A stretch of DNA of 5,977 nucleotides from Sneathiella sp. (lineage in GTDB: Bacteria; Pseudomonadota; Alphaproteobacteria; Sneathiellales; Sneathiellaceae): contig JAESPT010000047.1 of NCBI GenBank assembly GCA_016765515.1, forward strand, positions 1-5,977, in the 5' to 3' direction. Shown here piece by piece: positions 5,158-5,977 of this stretch (positions are counted from its first letter, which is position 1; each line of letters starts with the position of its first letter). A program made the position numbers and the translations under genes. The notes beneath the pieces are model-generated. The model did no database searches. It was not told the origin of the DNA and saw nothing but the letters and a program-made list of their open reading frames with translations.

Positions 5158-5977
5158 TTACGTACCGGCCGGGGCGCCATCGCGCATTAATTTATAGGTG
5201 ATGCTGTCAATCAGCGCCGCAAAGGACGCGTCGACAATATTGGGCGATACACCAATGGTGAACCAGCGGCGGCCGCTGTCATCTGTGCTCTCAATAGAAA
5301 CGCGGGTGACGGCTTCTGTGCCTGTTGTCAGGATGCGCACTTTAAAATCGACAAGGCGCAGGTCATTCAGATAATCGGAATATTTTCCAAGATCTTTACG
5401 AAGGGCGGTATCCAGCGAGTTGACCGGGCCATTGCCTTCTGCAACAGACATATACCGTTTGCCATCTACGACAACTTTAACCACGGCATCGGAGACAGAA
5501 ATCAATTCGCCTTTTGCGTTATGACGCCGCTCCACCTGAACCCGAAAACTTTCAACATCAAAATAATCAGGAACTTGCCTCAGACGTCGGCGGGCCATCA
5601 ATTCAAAACTGGCAAGCGCTCCATCATAGCTGTAACCGCGGAACTCGCGCTCTTTGACCTCTTCCAACAGACGGTCAACTTTGGGGTCTTTAGGATCAAT
5701 TTCAATACCCATATCCTTGAACTGGGCCAGTAAATTGGACCGGCCAGCCTGACCAGAAACCGGGATGACCCGTTTATTGCCAACAAGAGACGGTTCAACA
5801 TGTTCATAGGTCCGCGGATCTTTTTGCACGGCAGACACGTGTAATCCGCCTTTATGGGTAAAGGCCGACTGCCCAACGTAGGCTTGATAGCGATTAGGCG
5901 CCTTGTTCAACACCTCATCAAGTAACCGAGAAACCTGGGTCAAATTACCAAGTGCCTTAGCTGATATTCCCGTTTCA
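5158..5977 (-). CDS. cimA: Citramalate synthase, C-terminal half (cut by the right edge)
   Basis: The last 272 residues of CimA, an LeuA-type enzyme that condenses pyruvate with acetyl-CoA to (R)-citramalate on a threonine-independent route to isoleucine. The frame is open to the window edge; a TTG at 5943 is internal, not the start. Counting from the first full codon (5976), ISAKALGNLTQVSRLLDEVLN is followed by SAFTHKGGLHVSAV (37-50), the HxxG-type segment that in CimA has KGG rather than the ESG of isopropylmalate synthase. Next come KDPRTYEHVEPSLVGNKR and the SGQAGRSN motif. The C-terminal regulatory domain (about 140-265) contains VAEGNGPVNSLDTALRKDL and the terminal WFTIGVSPNIVDASFAALID. 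It heads the run of four minus-strand genes; its promoter and catalytic barrel lie outside the window. A citramalate rather than isopropylmalate function is judged from these motifs. Confidence 0.93.
   Translation of the reverse strand, partial: ETGISAKALGNLTQVSRLLDEVLNKAPNRYQAYVGQSAFTHKGGLHVSAVQKDPRTYEHVEPSLVGNKRVIPVSGQAGRSNLLAQFKDMGIEIDPKDPKVDRLLEEVKEREFRGYSYDGALASFELMARRRLRQVPDYFDVESFRVQVERRHNAKGELISVSDAVVKVVVDGKRYMSVAEGNGPVNSLDTALRKDLGKYSDYLNDLRLVDFKVRILTTGTEAVTRVSIESTDDSGRRWFTIGVSPNIVDASFAALIDSITYKLMRDGAPAGT

Noticed and set aside
5941..5943. TTG as the start of the citramalate synthase gene
   Set aside because: The frame continues with family-like sequence to the window edge (ETGISAKALGN), and the catalytic barrel would be missing, so the gene is simply cut by the window.

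Overview
The window looks like chromosomal DNA of a moderate-GC alphaproteobacterium. The citramalate synthase C-terminus, the TrmJ-like methyltransferase and the short Hsp70 all read like alphaproteobacterial versions, but the genus cannot be fixed from the sequence. No IS element, phage gene, CRISPR array, tRNA or rRNA was seen.

Right half (about 2396-5977, all minus strand). Four genes lie in tandem. First is the 3' part of citramalate synthase (cimA, cut by the right edge), then a TrmJ-type SPOUT 2'-O-methyltransferase 21 nt downstream. After a 51-nt gap comes a 434-aa Hsp70 ATPase-domain-only protein of YegD type. About 96 nt further on is a 2H-phosphoesterase ('2'-5' RNA ligase') gene. 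That last gene appears broken: the usual first ~30 residues sit just upstream in another frame, with their own Shine-Dalgarno, ending in an ATGA overlap with the remaining 144-codon frame.

Middle (1282-2395). A minus-strand gene encodes a 295-aa membrane-anchored protein with the layout of an M48 (HtpX/Ste24-like) peptidase. All the zinc-site and catalytic residues I can align are replaced, which suggests a pseudopeptidase. It converges on the regulator to its left across a 126-nt gap that holds two perfect hairpins.

Left part (1-1281). A glutathione S-transferase gene (minus) and an HxlR-family regulator (plus) diverge from a 115-nt AT-rich gap with several inverted repeats. This is the usual geometry of a local regulator and its target. 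The regulator has a single cysteine in the CPV motif, so a thiol- or electrophile-responsive switch controlling the GST is a reasonable inference. At the extreme left, a possible start of another minus-strand gene runs off the edge.

The three points most worth checking are the inactivated M48 homologue, the split 2H phosphoesterase, and the inverted repeats between GST and HxlR, one of which abuts the GST ribosome binding site. I did not find a clear new multi-gene system; the rest reads as ordinary chromosomal content.
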